Positions 9,540 to 20,991 of a stretch of 64,000 nucleotides of DNA are shown in pieces (the stretch's first letter is position 1; every line of letters begins with the position of its first letter). Made by a program: the position numbers and the translations under genes. Source of the DNA: Quercus robur (lineage: Eukaryota > Streptophyta > Magnoliopsida > Fagales > Fagaceae); the NCBI RefSeq assembly GCF_932294415.1, contig NC_065537.1, positions 8,598,349 through 8,662,348 of the forward strand. The letters are read 5' to 3'. Under the pieces are notes generated by a model. It did not search any database, had not been told where the DNA came from, and saw only the letters and a program-made list of their open reading frames with translations.

Positions 9540-11069
9540 ATTTGGAAGAGAATAATTGAATGTAAGTTATGACAAGAAACAACAACATTCGAGAATCAAT
9601 TTGGTATTATGTCCGGACAATCTACCATGGAAATTATTTTCTTACTTAGACATCTAATGAAAAAATATAGAGGCTGGTAAATATCTTCATATGGTCTTTA
9701 TTGTTCTTGAGAAAGCACATGATATGGTCCCTAGAAAAGTTATGTGGTAGGTTTTGGAAAAGCAAGGCTGATGCGGACAAGAAAGAGTTTAATGGAATAC
9801 AAGATTAAATATCAAAAGAATCAAGATTTGTGGTCTAGTTATGATGTCATACTTTCTTCACAAATTTCATAGGTTGTTTTAATTATTATTGAATCTTAGT
9901 ATTATGTTTTTATGGTTAAAAACTTACTGGTTTAGTTTTAATAAAATAAGAGTAGTTTAGTAATTTCCAAATTTTCTGGAATTGGCTGTCCTAGAGGCCT
10001 GTGAGTCTTCTTTTATGTTTTGAGTCCTTTCCTATTTGGTTTAGAAGTTATTAAATCCTTTTTGGTTTGTTATTAGTATTCCTTGTCATTCTAGGAATAG
10101 TTTATTTATAAGGCTATATTGTATTCAATAATATTCATATAGTGATTGATAAACAAAATTCATGTGGCTTATTTTAAGCCTTGAGGGTGTGATTGCCTTC
10201 TCTTACATAAGTTTGATTATTTAGGAAGACATAGATGTGATTGCCTAGTGTTTTATCTGTTTTATTTTTTGTTTAAAACTCTGTTTTAGGCTTTTAGACC
10301 TAAACAACCATCAAAGATCCATTCTTTTCTAACTTGAAAACCTTAAACATGAAGAACCCTTCAAGAACTCATCAAGAAATCTAGTATAGTGCTGAATTCT
10401 AAAAGATCTTGCATCAAGAGAAAGTCCCTTGGTGTATGCTTGTTGCAAATAATATAGTTTTAGTAGATGAAACTAGAAGTGGAGTTAATGTCAAGATAGA
10501 AATTTGGGGAGATGCTCTAAAATCTGGAATTTTTTTATTAAGTAAATCTAAAACAGAGTACATGGAATGTAAGTTTAGTAAAAGTGTAAATGGAGCTAGA
10601 TGAAGGGGTTGTAAGACATGATCGTCAAAAGATGGTAAAGAACAAGAGCTCCCAATATCTTGGATCAATAATTCATAAAAGGTGGAGAGATTGAAGACGA
10701 TGTAAAGCAGGATGGATGAAGTGGAGAAGCGCATAAAAAGTATTTTGTGATCGTAGAGTGCTTATTACATTAAAAGGAAAAATTTTATAAGACTACTATA
10801 AGACCAACTATCCTCTATGGTACTAAATGTGGGGTTGTTGGGAAGAAACATATTTATAAAATGAGTTTAATTGAAATGCAATAGTTAAGATTGATAGGTG
10901 AAAATAGACAGGAGGATAGGATTTCAAATGAAAAAAATCCACTTAAAGATTGAGTTTGCTACTAACAATGAAAATATGAGGGAGAGTCACTTAAGATGGT
11001 TTGATCATATTCAGAGGAGAGTGACTAATTCACTATTAAGAAAAACAGTAGAGGAAGACCAAAAATAAC
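9540..11069 (+). pseudogene. LINE reverse transcriptase remnant, interrupted
   Basis: Two parts of a non-LTR reverse transcriptase survive in broken frames. Part 1 (about 9580-9765) has NQFGIMSGQSTMEIIFLLR and KKYRG, with HMVFIVLEKAHDMVPRKV in another frame. Part 2 (about 10405-11065) has QEKVPWCMLVANNIVLVDET, KSKTEYMECKFS and MRESHLRWFDHIQRRV. The catalytic FADD is degraded to VANN. Many stops and shifts are present. Between the parts lies about 630 bp of LTR-like DNA. The element has no visible poly(A) end here. Confidence 0.7.
9769..10400 (+). repeat. Putative solo LTR inside the LINE
   Basis: It begins TGATGCGGAC where the LINE frame breaks, and contains TATTTATAAGGC near 10104-10115, a possible TATA box, followed by AATAATATTC. 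LINE coding resumes near 10410. The right end and target duplication are not clear, so the boundary is approximate. Confidence 0.4.
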
Positions 11070-11079
11070 ACCCAAATTT

Positions 11080-11440
11080 GTGTTGTGGACTTTTATTATT
11101 GCCCATAATCCATCCTATGATCCTTGCTTGACACTTTTGAGGTTAGAAGAAAAGGAGAGAGCCCCCCTTTTTAAATTTTTTTATTTATTCCGTAGCTATT
11201 TTCAACCAGACAAGACTTGGTTTTTGGGCATTAATTGCAAGGCCATGAAAGTTCTTAAATTGAAGGATTTACATTGGCAACTGCTTATTCTTAACTTAAA
11301 TTTGTTAAGATTCTCATCCCTTTTTTAGTCAATTTGTATTCTCCTTCTATTTTTCCCCATTTTGCTCTTGGTTTAACATTCTGTACTATTATGGGTTAAA
11401 AAAAAAATTATAATATGCTTTGAGCCAAATTATAAAAATT
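11080..11440. other. AT-rich interval, no gene recognised
   Basis: An 82-codon open frame (11080-11328) resembles nothing I know and is probably chance. Confidence 0.3.
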
Positions 11441-11470
11441 ATCCCGTGCATCGCACGGGTTAGCGACTAG
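11440..11470 (+). mobile_element. Helitron 3' terminus
   Basis: A perfect hairpin CCCGTGCATCGCACGGG is followed eight bases later by CTAG and T, the standard Helitron 3' end. The matching 5' end (TC after A) was not located upstream. Confidence 0.7.
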
Positions 11471-11477
11471 TATATTA

Positions 11478-13307
11478 TCTATATATATATATATAAAACC
11501 GAAGCCTTTGAACTCTCCACAATTTTCCACATCAGCATTTTTTTTAATTTTTAAATCTGATTTATTTTTTTTAATTAAATATATATACTCCCCTTCTTCT
11601 AACTAAATACTCTTCCCCGATATAATTCTGAAACTCAAACCCAAACCAACATCGGTCCTCCTCTCCCACGACTCAACGACTCCGCCTTAACGACTCCACC
11701 TTCTCTAGCACAACCGCTCCACCTTTGTCGAAGCCACCAGCTTTGAAAATCTCTCTACCCTTCACCTTCCCCCAAAACCCAAATCTCTATCCTTTTCCTT
11801 CCCTCAAAACCCAACTCTAAAATTTCCCAAATCTCTATCCTTTTCCTTCCCTCAAAACCCAACTCTGAAATTTTTTCTAAAAACTATAAAAACTAAAACT
11901 AAAACCTGTAACATGCGACCACTCCTATTTATTCTCAGAAACCATCTCCTTCTCCCCAAATCCTCACCCAAAACTCCTATAGCATGCGACCCCTCCTCTC
12001 TCTTCTTAGAAACCATCTGGTATAAACTTGCTCAAGTAGCAAATATAATACCAGTCCGATTTGTGCGAGCCCTGAAGCAAGATTTGGAAGAGGAGATCAG
12101 GTTTATTTGTGCGACTCGGACTGAGACTCAGGTAAGAATCTATGTTTAATTGTTTATACCCGTGTGTAACTAATGTAAATGTCAAAACGTTTCCTTATGA
12201 TTACATATACAAACATAGATGATTTTGAAGGAATTGGAAAGTTTTTTTTGTTTTTTGGATTTTGGAACTGTAACTATTGTGTTGTTTGTTTCCATTATAC
12301 TCTTGATTACAGTCATTTATTGTTGAAATTTTAATTTGACTATGTTTTGGAGGTGTTATGGTATCTATTATTGTTGAAATTCTAGGTAGTTCTTTGATCA
12401 CATTATATGCAGGGAATGGTTGCAACAATAATGCATGATGTGTGTTTGATAAAATGTCTCAAAAAGATTGTATTGTGCCATTAATGAGGAAAATTGACGT
12501 TTTATAGAAGTGCTAAGAGTAATCCAGTAAAAGCAACACTTTTCGTATGTTGTGTGTCACCATTGGATAGACACTTTTTAATATTACAATGCTGAATTTT
12601 TTTGTTAAAATAAAAAAATAAAAAATCTGCGTGAGAGAGAGACAAAGATAAGAGACAGGATACAGATTACAGAGGATGTATGGTTGTTTTAAGGGGAATT
12701 TTATAGTGGGTTGTATTTGAAATTGTGATTTGCAAATGGGTTTATTTGATTTTGAGTGGCCCTTTTTCTATTTGGTCCTGAGAACATGTTGGATAACCAA
12801 CATCAAAAGAGAAATAATTAGAATAGTTGATATCTTTAATTCTTTTTTGTTCATGGTTATAAAATTTACTGTTGTATTTCAACTTTTTTTTTCCAGGAAA
12901 AATAGAAAACTTAATGCTCTTTTTTTTTTTGGTTTTGTAGGGTTGCTAGGCATAATACGTGGTGTATCTTTTTGGCAAATTTTACATATTTGAGGTTCTT
13001 TGGTAAACAATATTTTTTTTTTTTTTTTGTTATGTGTATATGTGTAATTGTTTTTTATCTTAATTTTTACCTATCAAAAACACATCATTTATCCTAATAC
13101 TTGAATGTCTAGATGAAGGATTTGCACTTAATCCATTGAGACCAAATTTGATCATGCAAGTGATTTTGCTACCAATAAAAAACTAGACTGTAACATGAAA
13201 TTAATTCTTTTACCTAATTTTGTAGTCTAACTTGCAAAATGATTCTAATTTTAGAGTTGATCTCATTTTTAGTAGCTTTTCCGTGCATCGCACGGATTAG
13301 CGACTAG
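11478..13307 (+). mobile_element. Non-autonomous Helitron, about 1.83 kb
   Basis: It starts TCTATATATAT after an A at 11477, followed by AAAACCGAAGCC and CCACATCAGC, a 5' end style I know from plant Helitrons. It ends with the hairpin CCGTGCATCGCACGG, then ATTAGCGA and CTAG (13304-13307), with T following. The terminal 30 bp nearly duplicate the Helitron end at 11440-11470. There is no Rep/helicase. A 78-codon frame at 11913-12149 ends at a GT donor-like site (ACTCAG|GTAAG, 12129-12137) and might be a captured exon, but I cannot identify it. Confidence 0.75.
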
Positions 13308-15130
13308 TAATATACAAAGGTAAAAGCTAATGGATGCCAAATTGGTCTTGGAACTATTCTTAGAAATTTTTTATTAAAATAAACGTAACTAATTTTTTTA
13401 TATTTCTATAAAAATAATATTAAAACTTCTTTAAAATCACCGTTAACAAGTATCTTAAGAGAGATCCCTTTGCATCGAGCCATTTGTTTTATTACCTGTG
13501 CTGCACTACCAGAAAAATGATTGCTATCTAGGAATTCTCGTTCAGCAAGCACTACTGTTATCTTCAATTCAGCCAAATAAAAAAAAATACTAGCTGTGCT
13601 TTCCGGATAGCTGTGCATGAGGAAGTGGATGGTGGGACATTGTAGGCAGTCTATAATTTGGGGACTATGGAAAGAGGCATTAATATAGATTTCCTGTCTC
13701 TGCTCCAGAAGAATTCTTATTTTATTTATTTTTTAGTTGCTTTTGGGAAAAGCTATTTTTAAAATGATTGTTAAAAATGATTTTTTTTTTAAGGTAAGGA
13801 TTAAAGTCCAGGTTTCTCACACAACCATAAAAGATTTTACTAGTTAAGCTAATTAGAACCTACTTCTTATAAATGATTTTTAAAACTAATATACCAAATT
13901 TAAAAATTATTTTTAAAATTTTTTATGTAAAAATAAAAAAATTATTTTTTAACGATTTTTTAAAATTAATGGAAGTTTTAATGACATTCTTTTAGAATAT
14001 ATTTTTATAAACTTTTTATGAAAAAAATAAAAGTAATAGTTTTTTTAATAACTATTTATATTTCTCATAAAAATAGTATTAAAACTTTTCTAAAATATTT
14101 ATCATATATGTGTTAACATGATTTATAATTTATTAATAAGGATTTAGTTAATGTCTTTAAGGCTCAAATTAATTGTTTATTTTAGAAAATTTATTATAAA
14201 AATTTGAAAAAAAATCACAATGTTAATCAGTTTTTTGTTTTCCCATAAATTTTTTTCTTAAAATGATTTAGTAACATATGCCTTAAATAACATGAAACTC
14301 TATTAACAATTGAAAAATGTCACAGTGTCAGTTAAGAATAATTTATTGTGATGTTTATCTAATAAATTTTTTTTATAAATTGATAAAATGATTAAAAATA
14401 GTACTAAAATAATAAATAAAACTCAAAAAATTAACTTTATTCACCCTATATTCTCTAAAATTTGCTTAAGTGACACCTTACCGTTAACATATCCTTAACA
14501 ATTATCTTAAAAGTATTACTTTTGTTTTTTCCATTTTCTTTACTCAATGTCTTTCCTCAATAATTGCGTAGATCAAATCACAGTTTTTATTACCCAATGT
14601 GACGTATGATTGGGAGAAGAGAGAGAGACGCAACCATCGTAGGTCAATATATAAATTTTTTTTTTTTGAGGATGTCGGTCAATATATAATTGGTAACCTT
14701 TTTTAATAATATTTTCATGCAAAAAGAAAAAAGAAAAAAAAAACCTTGTTACAATATCATGGGCGCCATCATTTGTCTTGTTCGGCAATCAATTGCCTCT
14801 CATCTAGCCGATCTTCTATTGGCTTAACAATGAAAGCACCTCTCTTCCAATAAACTTCAAGCACCTTTATATTTGGGATAACATATTGTATCAATTGCAC
14901 TTGGGATAACATATTGTATCAATTGCACTTGATTCTCAAAAAAAATATATCACTTGAACTCATGTGTTATATATCAAACATATATCCTCGTATCAATTAA
15001 AAAGTGTGGATGCCCACTTTTTTTTTATTAAAAAAAAAATAATAATGTTGATGACCATTTGAGATAAATTTATATACCTCTTTTGTTCTTTAGTTGAGAA
15101 GTTCATATTCATCTACATATTTTCGTGCTT
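13308..15130. other. AT-rich intergenic DNA
   Basis: Mostly A/T runs. A minus-strand frame at 13406-13618 (70 codons, containing SAAQVIKQMARCKGIS) looks slightly protein-like but I do not recognise it. No RNA gene or complete transposon was seen. Confidence 0.35.
14873..14928. repeat. Perfect 28-bp tandem duplication
   Basis: TTGGGATAACATATTG plus TATCAATTGCAC occurs twice head to tail (14873-14900 and 14901-14928). Confidence 0.95.
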
Positions 15131-15134
15131 ACTA

Positions 15135-16515
15135 ATGATTCTTTTTGATGATGATGAAAATCGTCAGGTGTGGTATCGGCTAAATACCCTCCGAATGTCA
15201 AGTTAGAGAACTTTCACAATTCTAGAGTGCCAGAGTTAAGATAAATTAGCGTACATTGATTTGTGAGGGTTTTGGGATTTTTATAGTAGCGTAGAGTTGA
15301 CAACCGTTCCTTAGCAAAGAGGGTCTTTCCTTGTAGAGAAGATCAGGGATGGACCCAAGTTGGGGCAGAGGGGGGCCATTGCCCCCCCACCCCCTTTCCC
15401 CCTCCCCCTCCCCCTTTTGAAAAAAATATAGCACTATGTATTTAATTTAAGAAGTCATCCTTGACTCTTGAATTTGAAAAAAAAGATGGCCAAATAAGGA
15501 CAAATGAGATAAAAAATAAATATAAAAATAAAAAGAATAAAAAAAATTAGAAAATGGCAAAAAAAAAAAAGTAAAGCCTGTGGGACTAGGAACTATGAAT
15601 CAAATGTGCGTAGTGGTTAGTAATAAATGTTATTAATTGATAACGCTTGTTTGTTGATTTATTTTATAAATTATTAACTACTCTTAGAAAATAATTTATT
15701 AACATTAATGTTGTTGTAGCGAGGTATGTTTGTTTGGTTTATTTTTTGGACTAAATTTTGAAACTATAGAGCTATATAATATGGAAATAATGAAACTTTT
15801 ATTTGAATGGTTGATGATGGGAAAATTATCTATAATATTTGATTTTTTTAAAGAGAAAAAATTTACAAATAATTTGAAGTTGATAATGCAGCATTGCTCT
15901 AGTGTTGATGTCCCAATTCATGAAAATTTCAAACAAAATTCCAAAAAATTACCACCAATTAAATCAATATCAATCCAAATTGTGAAAATATGAGATTATA
16001 ATGTTAATAAATGGGATGGAATTCAACAAAGCTTGAGTAGATGTTAGTTTTGATTTTCATGAACTTTTTTGTGTTTATACTTTGCCCCCCCCCCCAACTT
16101 CGAATCCTGGTTCCATCCCTGGGGAAGATCCTTATTAATGCGTGCATTTTGTGGGGTCTTTTCCTTATAGGAATCCTCTTAACTAAGGTTGACCGTGGGG
16201 CACAAGATGTTTCCTTATATATTTATGCGTGGAGGCCAAGCAAAGCCATGTTGGGTCCGTCAAGGGCTTCTTTATCTCTATCATCTTCTTCCCAACGGCT
16301 TCCCATCTTGTCTAGGCATTCTAGTCGTCAAGCCCCAAATGCCGTCTGCTTGGAAGTGGAGCCGTCGGGTTAAGATCGAAGTCGTCGGCTTTGAGTATGT
16401 AGTCGTCAGCCTTACGAGGACGTCATCTTCTTCGTTAAATGTTTAGTATGGCTGACAGTTTCTTCAGACCGTCGGCTCCATCTAATGTAGACGAGTCTTA
16501 ACACTTTAAAATTAC
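15135..16515 (-). repeat. Solo-type Tat LTR on the minus strand, split by hAT
   Basis: The left part (about 15135-15343) matches, in reverse complement, the downstream half of the LTR at 2524-3095 (shared: AGAGTGCCAGAG, TTTTATAGTAG, GGTCAAGTTAGA-like). The right part (16130 to about 16515) matches the upstream half (TTGCTTGGCCTCCACGCAT, GTGCCCCACG) and ends in CCCTCATCA, the complement of TGATGAGGG. The two parts are separated by a clean hAT insertion at 15344-16121. No internal retroelement domain flanks it. Confidence 0.7.
15344..16121. mobile_element. Non-autonomous hAT element, 778 bp
   Basis: Inverted ends CAGGGATGGACCCAAG (left) and CAGGGATGGAACCAGG (right, reverse strand) are the hAT terminal type CAGGGRYGGA. 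The 8-bp flanks are GAGAAGAT and GGGAAGAT (15336-15343, 16122-16129), the expected duplication with one change. Near both ends are poly-C tracts, as in the large hAT element at 44.7-48.6 kb, which has the same terminal bases. A frame at 15730-15993 ends in VDVPIHEN, which loosely echoes the N-terminus of that transposase, so this may be an internal-deletion derivative. Confidence 0.85.
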
Positions 16516-17740
16516 CCTCATCACTTTTATTTCATACTATCGTTATCAACATAAAACTTTGTCCAAATTCAAGCTCTGACCAATTTATAAAAGGTAGTTG
16601 TTTCCATTGTCTTTCAAAGCCAAAGGTTATTTGTGTAACATATAACACACTGTAAGTTTTCTCTAAGAATTAGTAATTGTACTATCTAATTTATCTATTA
16701 TTGCATTGATTCTATCTAAAATTATAGAATTATTTTAATTGATTAAAAATCTTATGGTTTCATGCTAAATATTATATAGACAATATTTCTAAACATAGTC
16801 AATATTATTATATTTATATGTGGCATATGTCTATTAACATGATATATATCACCGTGTATCCTTAACACGATAATCTCTCTACAAGTGTAAGTTCTTGTAA
16901 GGGAGGGGGTGAGAGTAGGAGTTCAAGTTTCCACGAAAGAGATTCACACATATACATTTAGATTATACTAGAATGAGATTTCTATCTCAGATTTAAAAAA
17001 ATAAAATTATATACAATTTAATAAAAGAAAATATATACATGTGTCTAATGTCATGCTTTATATTGATTTTCTGATGATGAGAGAGGATAAGAGAGACAAA
17101 CCAAATCACACCACCATCAATCCACCGCCACACCCACCAAAAACACCATTGCACTACCACCAAACCAGATTGCACCATCATTGATACACACACACACACA
17201 CACACACACGGTCAATGCCTCACTACAAGTAGCGATGATATTGTGCATCGTTAAAACTTTTGTTTACTTAGCGAGACTGATGGACACTTACTTTTGTTGG
17301 GTTTAGACAAAAATTTGCCAAAATATTAAATTGGAGAGGCTGATGTCAATGCTCTTAAAATACAACTCTATTCGTCTCTCGAAAATGCAAAATGTTTTTG
17401 GCTCATGAATAGTCACTCTTTTAGTTTGTAGAGTTATTGTTCATCAACAAAAGAAATTTTTAAGATAAAAAAACTTCTGAAGTGAAAAAAAAAAATTGTT
17501 TTTATTTCCTCTATTCTTTCAGGAATGGAGAAAGATTATAAAAAAGAACTAAGGAAGATTAAAGTAAGAATAGAGAAATAATATTTAAATAGAATTGAGA
17601 AAATAGAGAGTCAGTTAGAAGGTATTTTTGAAAAAGTAAGCAAACAAAATGAAAAAATAACTTTTGCTCTAGAAATTGGATGAATATATGATACTCTAAT
17701 ATATGCCACCGACACAAGTTGCTATAAGTATCATTTATAT
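16516..17740. other. AT-rich intergenic DNA
   Basis: No gene recognised. It includes a (CA)n tract (about 17187-17209) and a possible SINE-like stretch at about 16885-16935 (GAGTTCAAGTTTCC resembles a B box), with no A tail or flanking repeats seen. Confidence 0.35.
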
Positions 17741-18025
17741 CAATCCCACCCCCAGAATTTTAGAAGTGTGAAGTAGAAACTGCTTTAAAAAAAATGGCCC
17801 CATTCAAAATTCCTGGCTTTGATGGAATGCCTCCTCTCTTTTATCAATACTTCTAGCAAGTTGTGGACCAAGATGTCACTCAATCCGTTCTCTCATGGCT
17901 AAACATAAGTATCGTTCCTCACCTTGTGAACCACACTTTCATTACTCTCATACCTAAAACAAAAATCTTGAGCATTTTTATGAATATTGCCCCATCAGAT
18001 TTTGTAATGATCTTGGAGTTTTAAG
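17740..18025 (+). pseudogene. LINE reverse transcriptase fragment
   Basis: The frame gives EVETALKKMAPFKIPGFDGM then PPLFYQYF, a stop, QVVDQDVTQSVLSWLN and NHTFITLIPKTK. This is the fingers region of L1-type plant LINEs (family pattern KAPGPDG, LFYQ, LIPK). It is cut at 18025, where the Copia LTR begins. Confidence 0.7.
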
Positions 18026-18936
18026 TGATAGTTTTTAGACCCCTTAAAAACACAATTGGATTAACCTAGGTAATTAGCCAAGTTGTTACTTAGTCCAATT
18101 TAACAAATCTAGGTTATCACAATCACAACAATCATATCATGCATAGCAACCGAAAGATAAATAATACAAAGATATGATCACATAGGAAACCAAACCAGTA
18201 AAAACCTAGGGAGGATTTAACCTAGCTACCCTCAAGATAAACCTGAATCCACTATCTTGAAAGAATCGAAGTTCATACAATAAGACTTACAAGCCCCCAT
18301 GCTCGACTTCTTATTGCTACCCACCAGTAGAACTTACTGACACGACCACGTGCAAGCTCTGAATCCACGGACTCCTTCTTTCTTTGGATTCACCACCAGA
18401 TACAAGCACACCTGCTTGTGTTTCTTTAAACTTCAAATGACAAGAACTGAATTGATCATCAAGGTGTAGATAATATCTCCTCCTTGAAAACCCTAAGTTT
18501 GTGTAAAGGAAAGCTCCTCTAGATCTCATAAGAATTTACATAAATAGCAATATGAGTGATACTAAAACGTGGCTAGGATTTGCCTTTTATAATTAGGACA
18601 AATTAGAAACCCTAAACGTTTTAAACAAACTAGGACTGAGTTGGAATTCTGCAGAAAAATGCCTCTGACCCGATTTTCGATTGATTTAGCCTAAGAGGCT
18701 GTTTGGTTTAGCTGTTTCCGTAACTCAATTCTCAGTTTCCATAACTCATAACTCAAAAATGGTGGGACTCATGACAAAAAGGTTGTTTGGCAAACGATAA
18801 CTCTGTTTTCATAACTCTGTTTCCATAACTCATAACTCAATGACAATATTGTAATTAAACAAACATCGGAGACCCACAGCCACAACTTTTGACCACCTTT
18901 TGACTTTTTTTTTTCTTGGGTTGGCTGTTCGGTTCT

Positions 18937-18977
<41 letters not shown>

Positions 18978-19369
18978 CATTGGGTTCAGTGAGTTTGGGT
19001 ACTTAAAAAAAAATGAAAAAGCTGCACCAGTGACAAGTGTGGGGCCCACAAATAGTGTGAAAAATATTGAGTGATGGAAAGTGAGTGATGGTGTCAAACG
19101 GGTGTGAAAAATTAAGTGATGAGTGATAGAAATTGAGTGACAGAAATTGAGTGATAAAAAAATTCATCTAAATAGCCCTTAAGCTTTGATCGATCGAACC
19201 AAGCCGAGAAGCTTAAATGGTTCCTGCATCAGCTTATTCCAACTTTACATAAACGAACCAACTTTGAACAAGTCTAAACACGACTAAACATATTATTTTA
19301 ATCATGGTTTGCCAACAATACACATTAGAGTTCTAAATACATAAAAACCTAAGTCTTTAGAACCTAACA
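18026..19369 (-). repeat. 3' LTR of the minus-strand Copia element
   Basis: On the minus strand it begins TGTTAGGTTC right after a GCCAAAGGGGGAG-type polypurine tract and ends near 18026, with CA on the minus strand. A MITE occupies 18695-19179; without it the LTR is about 0.86 kb. A LINE fragment abuts the outer end. Confidence 0.7.
18695..19179. mobile_element. MITE (PIF/Harbinger, TAA target) inside the LTR
   Basis: Flanked by TAA on both sides (18692-18694, 19180-19182). The ends are inverted: GAGGCTGTTTGGTTTA and, reverse strand of the right end, AGGGCTATTTAGATGA. The interior repeats CATAACTC and GAGTGATG-type words and has a long T run (about 18938-18977). Removing it joins GATTTAGCC to TAAGCTTTGATC, which reads as continuous LTR. 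Confidence 0.7.
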
Positions 19370-19852
19370 AACTCCCCCTTTGGCAATCTGTGACAAAACA
19401 CAACTAGAAGCTCAAAGTTTACAAAGAAAAGCCCTTTACAAAACAAATGCTCATAAAACAAATTCAATCCTAACTATTCTCCATCAGTTGCAAGTGTAGA
19501 CAGCAGCTCAATTGAATCAACCTGTATTTTTCCTAAAACAATAAACAAAATGCATAACCGCATGTGTGGAAAATACAAGTAAACAAAATAAATTCTTGAT
19601 TTCAAACAACACACAATAAAGACATATATCAATGAAAAACTCATAAATAAAAATCAATAAGCAGTTGAAAACAAGAAACATATAAAGCAATAAAAGTAAC
19701 TCCCCATAAGAAGAATATCCCAACAAAAGTATGGCAAGAGCTAAAAAGGATAAAATACAATGTGAAGCGCCTAGATACAATCTAAACTCCACAATCTCCA
19801 ACCAAAAAAAAAAAAAAAAACTCTCCCCTTGAAAACAAAACTCTACAAGAGC
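19370..19852 (-). other. Polypurine tract and non-coding internal DNA
   Basis: On the minus strand the LTR is preceded by GATTGCCAAAGGGGGAGTT, the plus-strand primer. A second, similar tract (CACAAAAAGGGGGAGTAC) lies at about 19861-19878, at the end of the ORF. The rest is A-rich without a gene. Confidence 0.6.
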
Positions 19853-20991
19853 TCAAATATGTACTCCCCCTTTTTGTGACGGAATGCCAAAGGGCAAATA
19901 AAAACCATCATCAAAAGGAGGTGGCGGTGAAGATTGTCTAAACTGAGCCAACTCTGTGCACAAAGCACGGCTCTCATCGAGCACGTCCACCAAAATCTGT
20001 CCATGAGTCACCTGAACGGTTAAGACATGATCCAATATACATCAAATGTCTGAATCATCCAAAGTAGTCAGTGAAGGAATATCAGCATCAGCAGCAGTAG
20101 CAGCAGCACCTGTAGAAGAGGGAGGAGGGGGAACAGCACCGGAAGGCACACCTCTAGGACACGTAGGATCAACTCTCAAGTGAGCATCCCTCTGCCTAAG
20201 AAAGGTGGCATCTATGGGAGCAACAACATGAATAGGCTCACCAAAAGGGAAACCATCTAAACCAATAAACAACAAAATCTTATGAATAAAATAAGATGGA
20301 TAAGCGCATGCCCTACGGCAGTACTCCTATGAACCTTGTTCAAAGAATGAAGAAACAGATGACGAAAGCTGATAGACGCACCAGAAACAAAAGCGTACAA
20401 AAACACACATCACTCTAGAGGGATGATGTGAAGATGAGAAATAGTCCACAAAAAATGACACGTTATCCTAAAGAAAAGGTAGGCAGTCTCAGTAAGCTCA
20501 GCAGACGTGATCCGAGGATCAGAACCCCACTGGATAGAAGACCTAGTGATGTATGACATGACATCATCTAAGGGTGGAGACTCATCATAGGGATAGTCAA
20601 GCTCCTTAACTACCAGAACCCCAAGAGCTTCAACCACTACCCAAGGAGTAATGGTGAACTCAACACCTCGTATCCAACTCCTAACAAGAGTGTTGGAATC
20701 ATAGATGTGGCAAGAGAGATTCGAGAAGAACTCTCTAATCAAGGTGGTCGGGGGTGGATGATCTATCACTAATAGGGACAACCAACCTCTAGACTCAAAG
20801 TTAGCCCCAATGGCTAGATCAATCTCATCTAAAACCATAGAACGCTCAGCTAAAATCTTACGCTTATAGTTCAGTTTCTCAAAGGCCTCTCTACTTTTGT
20901 CATTCTTAAACACCTTACTCCTAGAGGGAGACTCACTCCTATGGGCTCTAGTCTTCCTAGGCATGGTGCTAGGATAAGGACTAAGACACAA
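19853..20991 (-). pseudogene. 'Putative plant transposon protein' ORF, broken
   Basis: The first part (20991-20410, 193 codons) reads PRKTRAHRSESPSRS, then KRKILAERSMVLDEIDLAIG, then NFESRGWLSLL, WIRGVEFTITPWVVVEALGV and WGSDPRITSAELTETAYLFF. A stop at PLE* and shifts follow. The sequence continues with GLDGFPFGEPIHVVAPIDAT, a proline-rich segment, and LDHVLTVQVTHGQILVDVLD to FGIPSQKGGVHI. I know this product as a plant mobile-element protein of unknown function, common in pol-less retroelements. Its last codons (SQKGGV) coincide with a polypurine-like tract. It lies between gag and the 3' LTR, in sense. Confidence 0.65.

Noticed and set aside
16041..16446. Two overlapping ORFs of 110 and 85 codons
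   Set aside because: They read antisense through the Tat LTR and across the hAT end; no protein resemblance.
18855..19097. Lysine-rich 80-codon ORF
   Set aside because: The lysines come from the long T run inside the MITE.
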